Positions 33,237 to 43,200 are shown, counted from the first letter of the stretch. The stretch is 64,000 nt of DNA from Paludibacter sp. (GCA_028690665.1 JAQVAV010000005.1:224915-288914), one strand, 5' to 3'. The notes: a model not told the origin generated them from the letters alone. Numbers and translations are program-made.

Positions 33237-35306
33237 ATGAAACAAATAGTATTTATGCGTTTTTCGTTACTTCAAAAATACCAGCTTGGAATAGCGTTGC
33301 TGTTTATAGTATCCGCCTGGAATGTTTCGGCCACAGAAAAGGTTGACTCAACCAAAGTGTATTCTATTCGCGAAGTAACAGTTACCGAAAAATACCAAAA
33401 TACGGAAGTCCGTTCTGCCGCTCCATTGCAAATTCTTTCGTCGAAAGAAATCAAAAAGTTGAATGCACTTCAGGTCTCCGATGCTGTTAAGTATTTTCCC
33501 GGAGTCACGGTAAAAGACTATGGCGGCATTGGCGGATTGAAAACGGTTTCGGTACGCAGCCTCGGAGCCGGACACACAGCTGTGAGCTACGATGGCATAA
33601 CTCTTTCCGATTGCCAGACGGGACAAATTGATATTGGACGTTTCTCGCTCGAAAATGTAGATATGCTTTCGCTTAATAACGGCCAGAGCGACAATATTTT
33701 TCAGCCGGCCCGTTTGTTTGCTTCGGCCTCTGTTCTGAATATCCGTACACTTACACCCCAATTTAAAGGAAAAAAAACTTTTCATGGAAGCGCTTCCATG
33801 AAGGCTGGTTCTTTTGGATTGTTGAATCCTTCGGTATATTTCCAGAAAAAACTTTCGACGAAATATTCTGCCGTTTTCAGTGGAGAATGGTTGTCGGCCA
33901 ATGGTGAATATCCATATTTGCTGACTTATGGTGATGCCGGCGATAGCACTTCGCATGAAATAAGAAAAAATACGGATGTCAATAATTTTCGGCTGGAAGG
34001 ATCTGTATATGCGAATTTTTCGGAAAAACAGTCTGCTTACCTGAAAGCTTATTTTTATAACTCCGACAGAGGATTGCCCGGAGCGACAATTTATTACAAC
34101 ACGGATAACTTCTCCTCGCAACGAATGAATGATCAGACTTTTTTCGTTCAGGCTCATTATCAGACGGATTTCAGTCAGTTTCTTTCGTTTCAGGCCAACG
34201 CTAAATATAATTACGGCTATTTACATTATTTGGATACGACTTACCTGAATTCCATCGGACGGGAAGAAAGCCTGTTCTATCAACGGGAATATTATGGTTC
34301 GGCCTCTTTTTTATACCGGGCGTTTTCCAATATGTCTTTTTCTTTTTCTACCGATGGATTTGTAAACACTTTAGATGCTGTTTATGAAAGTGCCTCCCTG
34401 ACCAATGAGTTTGCTCGTCCTGTAAGGTATTCGTTGTTATCGGTAGTGGCGGCTAAATATGTTTCGGAGCAATTGCTCGGTACAGCAAGTTTATTATCGA
34501 CAATTGTTTCGGAGCAGGTAGAAAACGGAGCATCCGGAGCTGACCATAATCGGTTGTCGCCTTATGTGAGCCTGATTTATAAACCGTTTAAAAAACAGGA
34601 TTTACGGCTTAGGGCTTTTTATAAAAATATTTTTCGTCTGCCTACATTTAACGATTTGTATTATGCACGTATCGGAAATACGGATTTAAAACCGGAAAAT
34701 ACGGATCAATTCAATTTCGGACTGACTTACGAATTTTCTATCGGAAAAAGATGGCCGTTGTTTTCTTTTACTGCCGATGGTTATCGCAATCACGTGAAAG
34801 ACAAAATTGTAGCAATGCCTACGGGAAATATTTTCAAATGGACTATGGTGAATCTTGGAATTGTGGAAGTAACCGGACTTGATTTGACGGCAGAGACAAC
34901 AATGGCACTTATTGATAATTTAAATTTGATTTTGGGCGGAACATATACGTATCAACGGGCATTGGATAAAACCTCGGAAGACAGTGGTACGTATGGCCAC
35001 CAGATTCCGTACACGCCGAGAGTTTCCGGCTCCGGGAAAGCAGCAATAGAAACTCCGTGGGTAGATATTTCGTATGCTCTTTTGTGGTCGGGAGCCCGCT
35101 ATGCAGGTTTTCAAAATTATGCAGAAAACCGCTTGCCTGGATATAGCGACCACAGTATTTCGGCCTCAAAGGAATTGAACTGGAAAGACAAAACACTAAA
35201 TCTAAAACTCGAAGTTTTGAATCTGACCGATAAAAATTATGCTATTGTAAAATGGTTTCCCATGCCGGGACGTTCGTTCAGGGCTACAGTAGGTATGAAG
35301 TTTTGA
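33237..35306 (+). CDS. btuB: TonB-dependent vitamin B12 receptor (BtuB-like)
   Basis: The start is the ATG of MKQIVFMRF; an upstream in-frame ATG lies in the riboswitch expression platform. The 689-residue protein has a signal peptide (ending near NVSATE) and a TonB-box-like IREVTVTEK. A plug follows with VSDAVKYFPGVTVKDYGG, TVSVRSLGAGHTAVSYDG and the VDMLSLNNGQ segment, then a 22-strand barrel with LPTFNDLYYARIGN and a terminal aromatic RATVGMKF. The plug sequence and the cobalamin riboswitch upstream identify it as a corrinoid receptor. It is the first gene of a three-gene B12-uptake operon with surface partners downstream (22 bp and about 165 bp gaps). Confidence 0.92.
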   Translation: MKQIVFMRFSLLQKYQLGIALLFIVSAWNVSATEKVDSTKVYSIREVTVTEKYQNTEVRSAAPLQILSSKEIKKLNALQVSDAVKYFPGVTVKDYGGIGGLKTVSVRSLGAGHTAVSYDGITLSDCQTGQIDIGRFSLENVDMLSLNNGQSDNIFQPARLFASASVLNIRTLTPQFKGKKTFHGSASMKAGSFGLLNPSVYFQKKLSTKYSAVFSGEWLSANGEYPYLLTYGDAGDSTSHEIRKNTDVNNFRLEGSVYANFSEKQSAYLKAYFYNSDRGLPGATIYYNTDNFSSQRMNDQTFFVQAHYQTDFSQFLSFQANAKYNYGYLHYLDTTYLNSIGREESLFYQREYYGSASFLYRAFSNMSFSFSTDGFVNTLDAVYESASLTNEFARPVRYSLLSVVAAKYVSEQLLGTASLLSTIVSEQVENGASGADHNRLSPYVSLIYKPFKKQDLRLRAFYKNIFRLPTFNDLYYARIGNTDLKPENTDQFNFGLTYEFSIGKRWPLFSFTADGYRNHVKDKIVAMPTGNIFKWTMVNLGIVEVTGLDLTAETTMALIDNLNLILGGTYTYQRALDKTSEDSGTYGHQIPYTPRVSGSGKAAIETPWVDISYALLWSGARYAGFQNYAENRLPGYSDHSISASKELNWKDKTLNLKLEVLNLTDKNYAIVKWFPMPGRSFRATVGMKF

Positions 35307-35328
35307 AATTATAACATTGAAAATCTAA

Positions 35329-36435
35329 ATGAAATTTTTTAATTACATATTTCGGATAATATTGTTTGGAGCGGCAGTTCTTTTACTGAATGTTTCGTGC
35401 GATGATATGGAAGACAAGCAGCATATTCAGAACTCTGTGACTGAATCCTCTGTAACTAAGATTTATGTTCTTTCAGAAGGATTGTTCCAAATGAATAACA
35501 GCACATTGGCAGTTTACAACTTTGAAAATCAGAAAATGACAACTGATTTTTTTACTTCTGCAAACAACCGTGGACTGGGCGATACCGCCAATGATATTGA
35601 ACAATATGGTTCTAAGCTTTACATTGTTGTTAACGTATCGAGCGATGTAGAAATTATAGATGCGTCGACGGGTAAATCATTAAAACAGATTTCAATGTTC
35701 GACGACAATGGAGTTGCCCGTCAGCCTCGGTATGTTGATTTCTATAAAGGAAATGCTTATGTGTGTAGTTTCGATGGAACTTTGGCCCGCATTGATACGA
35801 CAAGTATGGAAATCAACGGAATAATTAAGCTGGGTCGCAATCCGGATGGAATCTGTGTTGCTAACGGAAAAGTCTATGTTACTAATTCCGGCGGTCTGGA
35901 TTATCCCGGTTATGACAATACCGTTTCAGTGGTCGATCCCGATTCATTTACCGAGATAAAAAAAATTACGGTCGGATTGAATCCATATAAAATTCATGCC
36001 GATTCGGAAGGAGATGTCTATTTAATTTCGAGAGGAAATTATGGCGATATTCCCTATAAATTTCAGAAGATTAATTCTGTGACTGATACATTGGAAACAA
36101 GTTTTGATGATATTCAGGCTTTGAATTTTACAATTCATAAGGATACGGCATATATTTATAATTACGATTATACGACACAAACATCGTGGATAAAAGTGTT
36201 TGACTGCCTGAATGATGTGGTCATCTCTGAAAATTTCATCACGGATGACACTAAACTAACGACACCCTATGGTATAGATGTAAACCCAGTAAACGGAGAT
36301 GTCTATCTGACTGATGCCAAATCATATACTATTTTGGGTGATGTACTTTGCTTCAGCAATAAAGGAGAGCTGAAGTTCCGGTTGAGTGAAGTGGGATTAA
36401 ATCCCAATAAAGTATTATTTATCAAATCGGATTAA
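35329..36435 (+). CDS. btuG: Surface lipoprotein beta-propeller, BtuG-like B12-binding protein (DUF5074/YncE type)
   Basis: This 368-residue protein has a lipoprotein signal peptide with lipobox LNVSC (C24). The acidic DDMED that follows resembles the Bacteroidota signal for export to the outer surface. The rest is a seven-bladed YncE/DUF5074 propeller with repeated blades (LGRNPDGICVANGKVYVTN, VGLNPYKIHADSEGDVYL, TPYGIDVNPVNGDVYLTD). In Bacteroides, the propeller lipoprotein BtuG binds B12 with very high affinity and caps BtuB. The position directly after btuB under a cobalamin riboswitch fits that role. The symbol rests on fold plus context; binding itself is inferred. Confidence 0.85.
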   Translation: MKFFNYIFRIILFGAAVLLLNVSCDDMEDKQHIQNSVTESSVTKIYVLSEGLFQMNNSTLAVYNFENQKMTTDFFTSANNRGLGDTANDIEQYGSKLYIVVNVSSDVEIIDASTGKSLKQISMFDDNGVARQPRYVDFYKGNAYVCSFDGTLARIDTTSMEINGIIKLGRNPDGICVANGKVYVTNSGGLDYPGYDNTVSVVDPDSFTEIKKITVGLNPYKIHADSEGDVYLISRGNYGDIPYKFQKINSVTDTLETSFDDIQALNFTIHKDTAYIYNYDYTTQTSWIKVFDCLNDVVISENFITDDTKLTTPYGIDVNPVNGDVYLTDAKSYTILGDVLCFSNKGELKFRLSEVGLNPNKVLFIKSD

Positions 36436-36527
36436 TCTTCTGAAAGCATAAATATCAATCAATTATATAACTAAGTTCCTCTGTCTGTTTCCGGAAATTT
36501 GACAATTGTACAGAAAGGAACTGGGAC

Positions 36528-36547
36528 ATCCCCACAGGGAAGGGGAT
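36528..36547 (+). promoter_or_regulatory. Hairpin between btuG and the BtuH-like gene
   Basis: ATCCCC and GGGGAT pair around an 8-nt loop in an otherwise AT-rich gap of about 165 bp. No long T run follows. It could be an RNA processing or stability element setting expression of the third gene; a second full riboswitch aptamer is not visible. Confidence 0.4.
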
Positions 36548-36600
36548 AGAATTTTTACATCCCTGAATTAATCATAGTTTTACGATTAAAAAACATCAAA

Positions 36601-38448
36601 ATGAAAAGATTATATACTATAATTTATTTTTTATCAGCACTTTGCATTCTTTCGTTCAGTGCTAACTCAGATAAAATAACGAAAGTGCTGGAATATAATC
36701 CGGCACCGGGACAGCACATAAACCGACTGTTTCCGACCCCGGCTTACAGCAATACTCCTGACAGCTCATTACTTTTTGCCAGCAACTGTTTAGTTGAAAA
36801 CAAAAGTATGTTAGGACTTGGAGCTTTCGGAGGTTATGCGGTCGTCGGATTCGACCATTCTATTGTAAATATTGCCGGAGAATACGACTTTAAGGCTATT
36901 GGAAATGCTTTCACCAATAGTGCCGAACCGGGCATTGTCATGGTTAGTCAGGATTTAAATGGCAATGGCATTCATGATGATAATGAGCCCTGGTACGAAC
37001 TGGCAGGATCTGACTATAATGTAGAAACAACCATTCATAATTACCGGATTACCTATTATCGTCCTAATCCGGATAAACAAAAATCAGATATTGCATGGAA
37101 AGATAATCAGGGAAATGAAGGCACGGTAACTCATATTTCATTTGCAAGTCAGGCAACCATGTACCCTTTATGGGTAGAAGCTGATTCTATGACATTTACT
37201 GGTACCCGCTTGGCAGGAAATGCTTATCAGAATGGAAGTTATTGGTATTTACCATCTTTAGAATGGGGATATGTAGATAATAATGCAAATTCAGACTCCA
37301 ATGACAAAATCGGTTTTAATATTGACTGGGCTGTGGATGCGAACGGGAATGCGATTCATTTAGATTATATTGACTTTATAAAAGTCTATACTGCCATGGT
37401 TCAGGAAGCCGGCTGGCTTGGAGAAACGTCTACCGAATTCGCCGGAATTGTCGATTTGCATCCAGCTGAGGTCGCAGCCACTTATCCTCCTGTAGGCGAT
37501 GATTATGTGACTCTTGACTTACAAAACACAACAACTTTAGCAACCAACCCTTTATCCGAAAACTCACACTGGGCGGATACTTATACAGAAAATACAAACC
37601 TGCAATCGCAAATTTTCACTTTTTCTCATAGCGCCGGTTGGGGTGGAACTTACTGGGATGGATTTACTATTAGTAATGATGCCGATAATGCCGATTATAG
37701 TGCCGGAGGCTCTTCCGAATGGGTAAATCATCAATGGGGAGTTATGGCCAAAGGTGGATTCAATGGAGAAGGAAATAATTTCTTAGTAGCGAACTGGGGA
37801 TATTATAATGAATCTTCGGCTACCAATGTTACAGAAACCTCCAATTATGTTTCGTTCAATAACGGTAAAACATATAAAGCAACCGGAGTTTATGTTTGCA
37901 ACTCTCCATGGCCCTATTACGGTTGTAAAAACGGAGACACTTTTGCGCGTAAATTTGTTCAGGGAGATTATTTTAAACTGATTGCCACCGGCTATGCTGC
38001 TGATGGAACTACGCAAACGGGAAGTACCGAATTTTATTTAGCGGATTATCGTTCTGTAGACTCTACTCAGTGGACATTGAACGACCGTTGGCAATGGATG
38101 AGCCTTGCTGATCTGGGAGAAGTGTCTTACATAAAATTTACCATGGAATCAACAGACACAGGTGATTATGGAATGAATACTGCGGTATATTTTTGTCTGG
38201 ATAAACTGACTGTAGAGGACATCGATAACGAACCTGCCACTGTTGTAAACACCCGGGACAAAAATAAAACTTACCGTTCCGGTAATACTCTTTATAATTT
38301 AAGTGCCGGCAATAAAGTTGAAGTTTACAGGGCAAACGGAACGCTGATTTATACTACAAATGCCAATTCATCAACACTTGTATTACCTGTTGACGGTCTG
38401 TATATTGTAAAAATAATATCTGAAAACAACGTTCAAATTATAAGATAA
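36601..38448 (+). CDS. Secreted BtuH-like B12-uptake protein with DUF4465 domain
   Basis: This 615-residue protein has a signal peptide (1-20, no lipobox) and an N-terminal surface domain (about 25-300; GLGAFGGYAVVGFDH, NEPWYELAGSDY). A DUF4465 domain follows (about 320-540; FSHSAGWGGTYWDGFTISND, VYVCNSPWPYYGC, GDYGMNTAVYFCLDKL). A short beta tail (about 555-615; VYRANGTLIY, DGLYIVKI) resembles a degenerate T9SS sorting domain. DUF4465 proteins encoded beside btuB/btuG in gut Bacteroidota (BtuH) bind B12 at the cell surface. Here the DUF4465 part is fused to an extra N-terminal domain, and the protein may reach the surface through T9SS instead of lipid anchoring. Function is inferred from the domain plus the riboswitch-controlled operon. 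Confidence 0.8.
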   Translation: MKRLYTIIYFLSALCILSFSANSDKITKVLEYNPAPGQHINRLFPTPAYSNTPDSSLLFASNCLVENKSMLGLGAFGGYAVVGFDHSIVNIAGEYDFKAIGNAFTNSAEPGIVMVSQDLNGNGIHDDNEPWYELAGSDYNVETTIHNYRITYYRPNPDKQKSDIAWKDNQGNEGTVTHISFASQATMYPLWVEADSMTFTGTRLAGNAYQNGSYWYLPSLEWGYVDNNANSDSNDKIGFNIDWAVDANGNAIHLDYIDFIKVYTAMVQEAGWLGETSTEFAGIVDLHPAEVAATYPPVGDDYVTLDLQNTTTLATNPLSENSHWADTYTENTNLQSQIFTFSHSAGWGGTYWDGFTISNDADNADYSAGGSSEWVNHQWGVMAKGGFNGEGNNFLVANWGYYNESSATNVTETSNYVSFNNGKTYKATGVYVCNSPWPYYGCKNGDTFARKFVQGDYFKLIATGYAADGTTQTGSTEFYLADYRSVDSTQWTLNDRWQWMSLADLGEVSYIKFTMESTDTGDYGMNTAVYFCLDKLTVEDIDNEPATVVNTRDKNKTYRSGNTLYNLSAGNKVEVYRANGTLIYTTNANSSTLVLPVDGLYIVKIISENNVQIIR

Positions 38449-38497
38449 AACGTAGTTTCTAAGCAAAGCTATAGTTCATGTTGATTTTCTATAAGAG

Positions 38498-38535
38498 AAC
38501 AGCGACTCAGTGATGAATCGCTGTTTTCGCTTTTT
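38498..38535 (+). terminator. Intrinsic terminator of the B12 uptake operon
   Basis: AACAGCGA (38498-38505) and TCGCTGTT (38518-38525) form a stem with a 12-nt loop and are followed by a T-rich tract. It lies about 50 nt past the last gene of the operon. Confidence 0.75.
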
Positions 38536-38622
38536 ATATATTCGAAGAGACTTTTTAATCTACAAATCTTATCAACATAAAATCCTATTCTGTATTTTTG
38601 AATAATTTTTATTTAGAAGTCG

Positions 38623-38800
38623 TCTTGACTTTTCGTAATAATTCTTTATTCTGATAATATTTAGATAATATAAGACTCCCGATAAATTCGGGATCACAGA
38701 ATTGAAAGATTTTATGCCTTACCGATTTCTGTCAATTCTGTGTTTTCTGTCTAAAAAAGAAATATGACATTTTTAATTCTATCTGATTCAAAAGTCAAGA
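38623..38800. repeat. Dispersed intergenic element, copy 1
   Basis: The element is bounded by an 11-bp perfect inverted repeat (TCTTGACTTTT at 38623-38633 and its complement at 38790-38800). Inside is a second hairpin, CACAGAATTG (38695-38704) with CAATTCTGTG (38733-38742), whose loop contains ATTTTATGCCTTAC. An 18-nt stretch, TGTCTAAAAAAGAAATAT (38748-38765), follows. A diverged copy lies at about 45286-45420. The right arm overlaps the stop codon of the exonuclease gene. It may be a small non-autonomous mobile element or a conserved structured RNA; no coding sequence was seen. Confidence 0.6.
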
Positions 38801-39571
38801 TAAGTTCTTATTAAAATCTCTGAGTTTAATATTGGTCAAAACTTTTTTGGTATGCAATGAGAAATCGTTGCTCATGATCCAGCCGTAATAGCCAATATCA
38901 TTTTTAAGAACATCGGTTACTTTTTGCCCTTTATATTTTCCAAAATTGATAATTTCCTCTCCCTTATCATTATAAATCATACGTCCGGCAAAGTCAACAT
39001 TGTTATTTTGCGTTGTATACTTCGACAGAAAGTCAATATCATTTTTCAGCTCGGGATAACGATCTAATTGGGCCATCAACACTTCATACGTTGCTAAAGT
39101 ATCTGCTTCGGCGCTATGAGCATCAGTCAGATCTTTACCGCAATAAAATTTATAGGCGGCGGAGAGTGTACGGGCTTCCATTTTATGAAAAACGACCTGT
39201 ACATCCACAAACTTCCGTTTCGCCAAATCTATATCAACATCGGCTCTCAGCAGTTCCTCTGCAAGGACGGGAATATCAAAACGATTCGAATTATAGCCGG
39301 CCAAATCGCAACCTTCAATGTCACGGACAACTTCTTTGGCTATTTCTTTAAATGTAGGACAATCGGCCACATCCGCGTCGGTTATTCCATGGATATCTGA
39401 AGACGCTTTAGGGATAGGCATTTCGGGATTTACACGCATGGTTTTAGTCTCTTCCCGTCCGTTAGGAGAAACCTTATGATAAGAAATTTCTACAATTCTA
39501 TCTTTTACAATGTTGGTTCCCGTGGTTTCCAGATCAAAAAACACGATCGGATTTTTCAAATTGAGTTTCAT
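38795..39571 (-). CDS. DEDDh 3'-5' exonuclease (DnaQ-like) with DUF3820-type C-terminal domain
   Basis: This 258-residue protein has a DnaQ/epsilon-type exonuclease domain (about 8-175). It carries all five DEDDh residues: D13 and E15 in FFDLETTG, D99 in GYNSNRFDIP, and H152 and D157 in HSAEADTLAT. A small C-terminal domain (about 203-250; FGKYKGQKVTDVL, YGWIMSNDF) matches the DUF3820 pattern. The enzyme should remove nucleotides from 3' ends and act in DNA proofreading, repair or RNA turnover; the exact substrate is open. It is separated from upstream dnaN by a terminator. Its stop codon lies within the right inverted repeat of the dispersed element. Confidence 0.88.
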   Translation of the reverse strand: MKLNLKNPIVFFDLETTGTNIVKDRIVEISYHKVSPNGREETKTMRVNPEMPIPKASSDIHGITDADVADCPTFKEIAKEVVRDIEGCDLAGYNSNRFDIPVLAEELLRADVDIDLAKRKFVDVQVVFHKMEARTLSAAYKFYCGKDLTDAHSAEADTLATYEVLMAQLDRYPELKNDIDFLSKYTTQNNNVDFAGRMIYNDKGEEIINFGKYKGQKVTDVLKNDIGYYGWIMSNDFSLHTKKVLTNIKLRDFNKNLS

Positions 39572-39650
39572 GATATTTTTTTTAGAACAAGAGCCGATAA
39601 TTTTCCAATTTTAATAGAAATAAAAGCTCAGTGTTAGTGTGAAAATAAAA

Positions 39651-39682
39651 GCAGAAAAACGTCTGTAAAAACATTTTTCTGC
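39651..39682 (-). terminator. Intrinsic terminator of dnaN
   Basis: GCAGAAAAA (39651-39659) and TTTTTCTGC (39674-39682) form a 9-bp stem with a T-rich tail on the minus strand, 25 nt past the dnaN stop. Confidence 0.65.
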
Positions 39683-39706
39683 CTGTATAAATTGAATTTT
39701 AAATTT

Positions 39707-40846
39707 TTAATCGTTCAAAAGCATTGGCATCAGAAGCATCAGAATTTCTTCGTTTTCTTCATTCTCGAAAGGTAAAATCAATCCAGCACGCGACGGGTCG
39801 GTGAGTTCCATAATAACATCCTTAGCTGTAATGTTATTCAGAATTTCAATCAGAAATGCCGATTTAAAGCCGATCTTAATAGGATCGCCTTCGAACTGGC
39901 AATTTATGGTTTCTTCTGCCGAAATCGAAAAATCTATATCCTGAGCCGAAATATGAATTTGATTGTTATTGAAATCTAACTTCACAAGATTACTGGCCTG
40001 ATTTGAAAACACGGAAACACGTTTCAATGCATTCAGAATAGAAAGACGGTCAATAATAATTTTATAAGCGTTTGTCTTGGGGATTACACCGTTATAGTTA
40101 GGAAAGCGTCCTTCAACCTGACGACAAATCATGGTGTAATTCGAAAGTTTGAAATAAGCATTCTTACTGTCAAACTTAATTTCAACGTCCCCACTTTCTT
40201 TCGGAAGAATATTTTTAAGCATATTCGCCGGTTTCTTTGGAAGAATAAAACTTACTTTTTCTTCCTCCTCGCCTATGGTAGCCGACGAATATGATGTTTT
40301 ATAACGAACTAATTTATGAGCATCGGTAGCGACTAAAGTAAGCCCATCTTTCAAAATATCGAAATAAACCCCGTTCATTACCGGACGAAGTTCATCATCA
40401 GCTGTACAAAAAAGCGTCTTTGTAATACCTGCCGAAAGCTGTGCCACCGGCATGGCAAGTGTACGGGTATCGTCCTGCAATTGGGGCAAACGCGGGTATT
40501 CATCTCCATTCTGGCCAATAAAATTGTACGACCCATTAGCTGACGTAATAACTAAAGCGAGATTTGTATCGTTGATATTGAATGTCAGCGGTTGTTCGGC
40601 AAATTCACGCAAAGTATCCAGTAACAGACGCGAGGCTACAGCAACTTTTCCTTCACCTTCCACACTTTCAACTTCCATAGAGGTAATAAGTGTTGTTTCA
40701 ATATCCGAAGCTGTCATTGTAAGCGTTGTTCCTTCGAGATGAAACAAAAAATTATCCAGAATAGGGAGTGAATTCTTGCTATTGATCACACGGCTTATTG
40801 CCTGAAGATGGCTCAGTAAATCTGCACTTGATACGACGAATTTCAT
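39707..40846 (-). CDS. dnaN: DNA polymerase III subunit beta (sliding clamp)
   Basis: This 379-residue protein has the normal length and the three-domain layout of the beta clamp. The start MKFVVSSADLLSHLQAISRVI and the central LRPVMNGVYFDI segment are diagnostic, and the C-terminus carries the hydrophobic pocket region LILPFENEENEEILMLLMPM. The clamp forms a ring dimer around DNA and tethers the replicative polymerase. Here dnaN is not next to dnaA; it stands alone between the exonuclease and metG, as is usual in Bacteroidales. It has its own promoter and terminator. Confidence 0.97.
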   Translation of the reverse strand: MKFVVSSADLLSHLQAISRVINSKNSLPILDNFLFHLEGTTLTMTASDIETTLITSMEVESVEGEGKVAVASRLLLDTLREFAEQPLTFNINDTNLALVITSANGSYNFIGQNGDEYPRLPQLQDDTRTLAMPVAQLSAGITKTLFCTADDELRPVMNGVYFDILKDGLTLVATDAHKLVRYKTSYSSATIGEEEEKVSFILPKKPANMLKNILPKESGDVEIKFDSKNAYFKLSNYTMICRQVEGRFPNYNGVIPKTNAYKIIIDRLSILNALKRVSVFSNQASNLVKLDFNNNQIHISAQDIDFSISAEETINCQFEGDPIKIGFKSAFLIEILNNITAKDVIMELTDPSRAGLILPFENEENEEILMLLMPMLLND

Positions 40847-40888
40847 ATATAAATATTTTTATTTTTAGGTTTACCTTTTTATCAGGAA

Positions 40889-40896
40889 CAAATGTA
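40889..40896 (-). promoter_or_regulatory. -7 promoter box of dnaN
   Basis: The minus strand reads TACATTTG, matching TAnnTTTG, 43 bp upstream of the start codon. No clear -33 TTTG was found. Confidence 0.45.
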
Positions 40897-40984
40897 ATAA
40901 TTTTTTTAATTAATCACGAAACCCGAAGGTTTTTTATGTCCATTTTTAACCGATAATTTTTAATTATCCGACAAAACAAAAAAT

Positions 40985-41017
40985 AAAACCTGCAACTTAT
41001 TTGGGGTTGCAGGTTTT
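40985..41017 (-). terminator. Intrinsic terminator of metG
   Basis: A perfect 12-bp stem (AAAACCTGCAAC at 40985-40996 with its complement at 41006-41017) with a 9-nt loop is followed by a T run on the minus strand, 28 nt past the metG stop. Confidence 0.85.
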
Positions 41018-41045
41018 ATCGTTTTTTAAGATTTATTCTTTAAGT

Positions 41046-43103
41046 CTATTTCACTTGTACTCCGTTTATAACCTTTACTTTGGGTTGTATCAGCACCAAT
41101 TTTCCATCAGCATCTTCGGCCGATAAAATCATACCTTCACTCATGATTCCACGTAATTTGCGCGGTTCAAAATTGGCCACAAAACAAACCTGGGTTCCAA
41201 TAAGTTCTTCCGGATTCGGATAATGCTGTGCAATGCCCGAAAGAATCGTGCGTTCCTCCAATCCATCGGCAAGCCGAAATTGTAATAACTTATCTGCTTT
41301 AGGCACTTTTTGGCAATCGAGCACCGTACCCACCCGGATGTCCATTTTCATAAAATCATCGAATGGGATATTTTCTTTCACAGGTTCTGCCTTATATGAT
41401 GCTATTTCGTTGGCTTTTTTAGTATCTAAAAGTTTCTGTACCTGAGCCTCAATAGCCGCATCCTCTATTTTTTCGAACAGGAGTTCCGGTGTTGCAAGTT
41501 GATCTCCTGCTTTTAAAAGATCTATACGGCCAAGCTCCTTCCAGTCGAAGGATTTCAGGTTCAGCATATTCCGCAATTTTTGCGAAGAAAAAGGCAAAAA
41601 CGGTTCAAATGCGATAGCCAGATTCGCAGCAATCTGTAAACTGAGATGCATAATGGTTTCTACGCGGGACATGTCTGTTTTTGCCAGCTTCCACGGTTCG
41701 GTATCAGCTAAGTATTTATTGCCGATACGGGCTAAATTCATAGCTTCTTTCTGAGCATCCCTGAAACGGAAATTATCCAGCAATCTCTCAACATCTGCTT
41801 TTACATTGGCAAATTCTTCAAGCGTATGTTTGTCGTAATCATTCAGTTTGCCCAATGCAGGAACTTTTCCCTCAAAATATTTCTGCGTAAGAACCAATGC
41901 CCGGTTTATAAAGTTACCGTAAATAGCGACAAGTTCATTGTTATTGCGGGCCTGAAAATCTTTCCATGTAAAATCGTTATCCTTTGTTTCGGGAGCATTC
42001 GCTGTCAGCACATAACGGAGAACATCCTGTTTCCCGGGAAAATCTTCGAGATATTCATGCAACCATACCGCCCAGTTACGTGAAGTTGATATTTTATCGC
42101 CTTCAAGATTTAAAAATTCGTTGGCCGGGACGTTATCCGGCAGAATATATGAGCCTTCTGCTTTCAACATCGACGGGAACACAATGCAATGAAATACAAT
42201 ATTATCTTTCCCGATGAAATGTAACAAGCGGGTTTCCGGATCTTTCCACCATTTTTCCCATTTTCCGTATTTTTCAGGCTCGCTGTCGCATAACTCCTTG
42301 GTGTTCGAAATATAGCCAATAGGTGCGTCGAACCAGACATAAAGCACTTTACCTTCGGCTCCTTCAACCGGCACCGGGATACCCCAGTCTAAATCACGAC
42401 TTACCGCACGTGGTTGCAGTCCCATATCGAGCCAGCTTTTACATTGGCCGTATACGTTTGGCTTCCATTCTTTGTGGTTTTCCAGAATCCACTCGCGCAA
42501 CCAGGCCTCGTGCTTATCCAGCGGCAAATACCAATGCTTGGTTTTACGCATTACAGGAATAGAACCGCTTATCGCTGATTTCGGATTAATTAAATCTGTT
42601 GGACTCAGAGAGGTACCACAAGCTTCACATTGATCGCCATAAGCATTTTCGTTGCCACAATGCGGACATTTGCCCGTAATATAGCGGTCGGCTAAAAATT
42701 GCTGTGCTGTTTCATCATAATACTGCTCGCTGGTCTGGATAACAAAACCATTTTTTTCATCGATAGTTTTGAAAATATCCGAAGCCATTTTGTGGTGAAT
42801 GGACGACGTTGTACGGGAGTAAATATCGAAAGAAATTCCAAATTCTTCGAAAGATTTTTTGATAATAGAATGATAACGGTCAACAATATCCTGAGGACTG
42901 ACACCTTCTTTTTTGGCTTTAATAGTAATGGGCACGCCATGTTCGTCGGAACCTCCGACAAAAAGAACTTCTTCGCCTTTCAAACGGAGATAGCGGACAT
43001 AAATATCAGCAGGAACATAAACTCCTGCTAAATGACCGATATGGACAGGCCCGTTGGCATAAGGCAATGCCGATGTAACAGTTGTACGTTTGAAGTTTGT
43101 CAT
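41046..43103 (-). CDS. metG: Methionine-tRNA ligase
   Basis: This 685-residue protein is a full-length MetG. The HIGH motif is at 21-24 ([10 protein letters not shown]). The zinc knuckle CPHCG...CEACG is near 145-160, and the KMSKS counterpart reads KISTS near residue 337, a common variant. The anticodon-binding helical domain is followed by a C-terminal OB-fold tRNA-binding domain (about 575-685; [32 protein letters not shown]) that dimerises the enzyme. It charges both initiator and elongator tRNA-Met. It is monocistronic, with its own promoter and terminator. Confidence 0.97.
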   Translation of the reverse strand: MTNFKRTTVTSALPYANGPVHIGHLAGVYVPADIYVRYLRLKGEEVLFVGGSDEHGVPITIKAKKEGVSPQDIVDRYHSIIKKSFEEFGISFDIYSRTTSSIHHKMASDIFKTIDEKNGFVIQTSEQYYDETAQQFLADRYITGKCPHCGNENAYGDQCEACGTSLSPTDLINPKSAISGSIPVMRKTKHWYLPLDKHEAWLREWILENHKEWKPNVYGQCKSWLDMGLQPRAVSRDLDWGIPVPVEGAEGKVLYVWFDAPIGYISNTKELCDSEPEKYGKWEKWWKDPETRLLHFIGKDNIVFHCIVFPSMLKAEGSYILPDNVPANEFLNLEGDKISTSRNWAVWLHEYLEDFPGKQDVLRYVLTANAPETKDNDFTWKDFQARNNNELVAIYGNFINRALVLTQKYFEGKVPALGKLNDYDKHTLEEFANVKADVERLLDNFRFRDAQKEAMNLARIGNKYLADTEPWKLAKTDMSRVETIMHLSLQIAANLAIAFEPFLPFSSQKLRNMLNLKSFDWKELGRIDLLKAGDQLATPELLFEKIEDAAIEAQVQKLLDTKKANEIASYKAEPVKENIPFDDFMKMDIRVGTVLDCQKVPKADKLLQFRLADGLEERTILSGIAQHYPNPEELIGTQVCFVANFEPRKLRGIMSEGMILSAEDADGKLVLIQPKVKVINGVQVK

Positions 43104-43200
43104 CGAGTTAATCAGTTGATTTAATAATTGATTGATTCGCTTTTAGTAACTGATAAAATAATTTATCGGTTAACTCATCAACCCTGTTTTTTAAGAGGCA

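Noticed and set aside
33348..34157. 269-codon open frame on the minus strand inside btuB
   Set aside because: It is the antisense shadow of a strongly conserved receptor gene, with no family motifs or promoter.
28369..35306. The two TonB-dependent receptors as SusC-type components of the polysaccharide locus
   Set aside because: Their plug motifs fit siderophore and corrinoid receptors, neither is followed by a SusD lipoprotein, and both have other clear contexts.
36520..36550. A second cobalamin riboswitch before the DUF4465 gene
   Set aside because: Only a simple hairpin with GGGAA-like bases is present; the core blocks and B12 box are missing.
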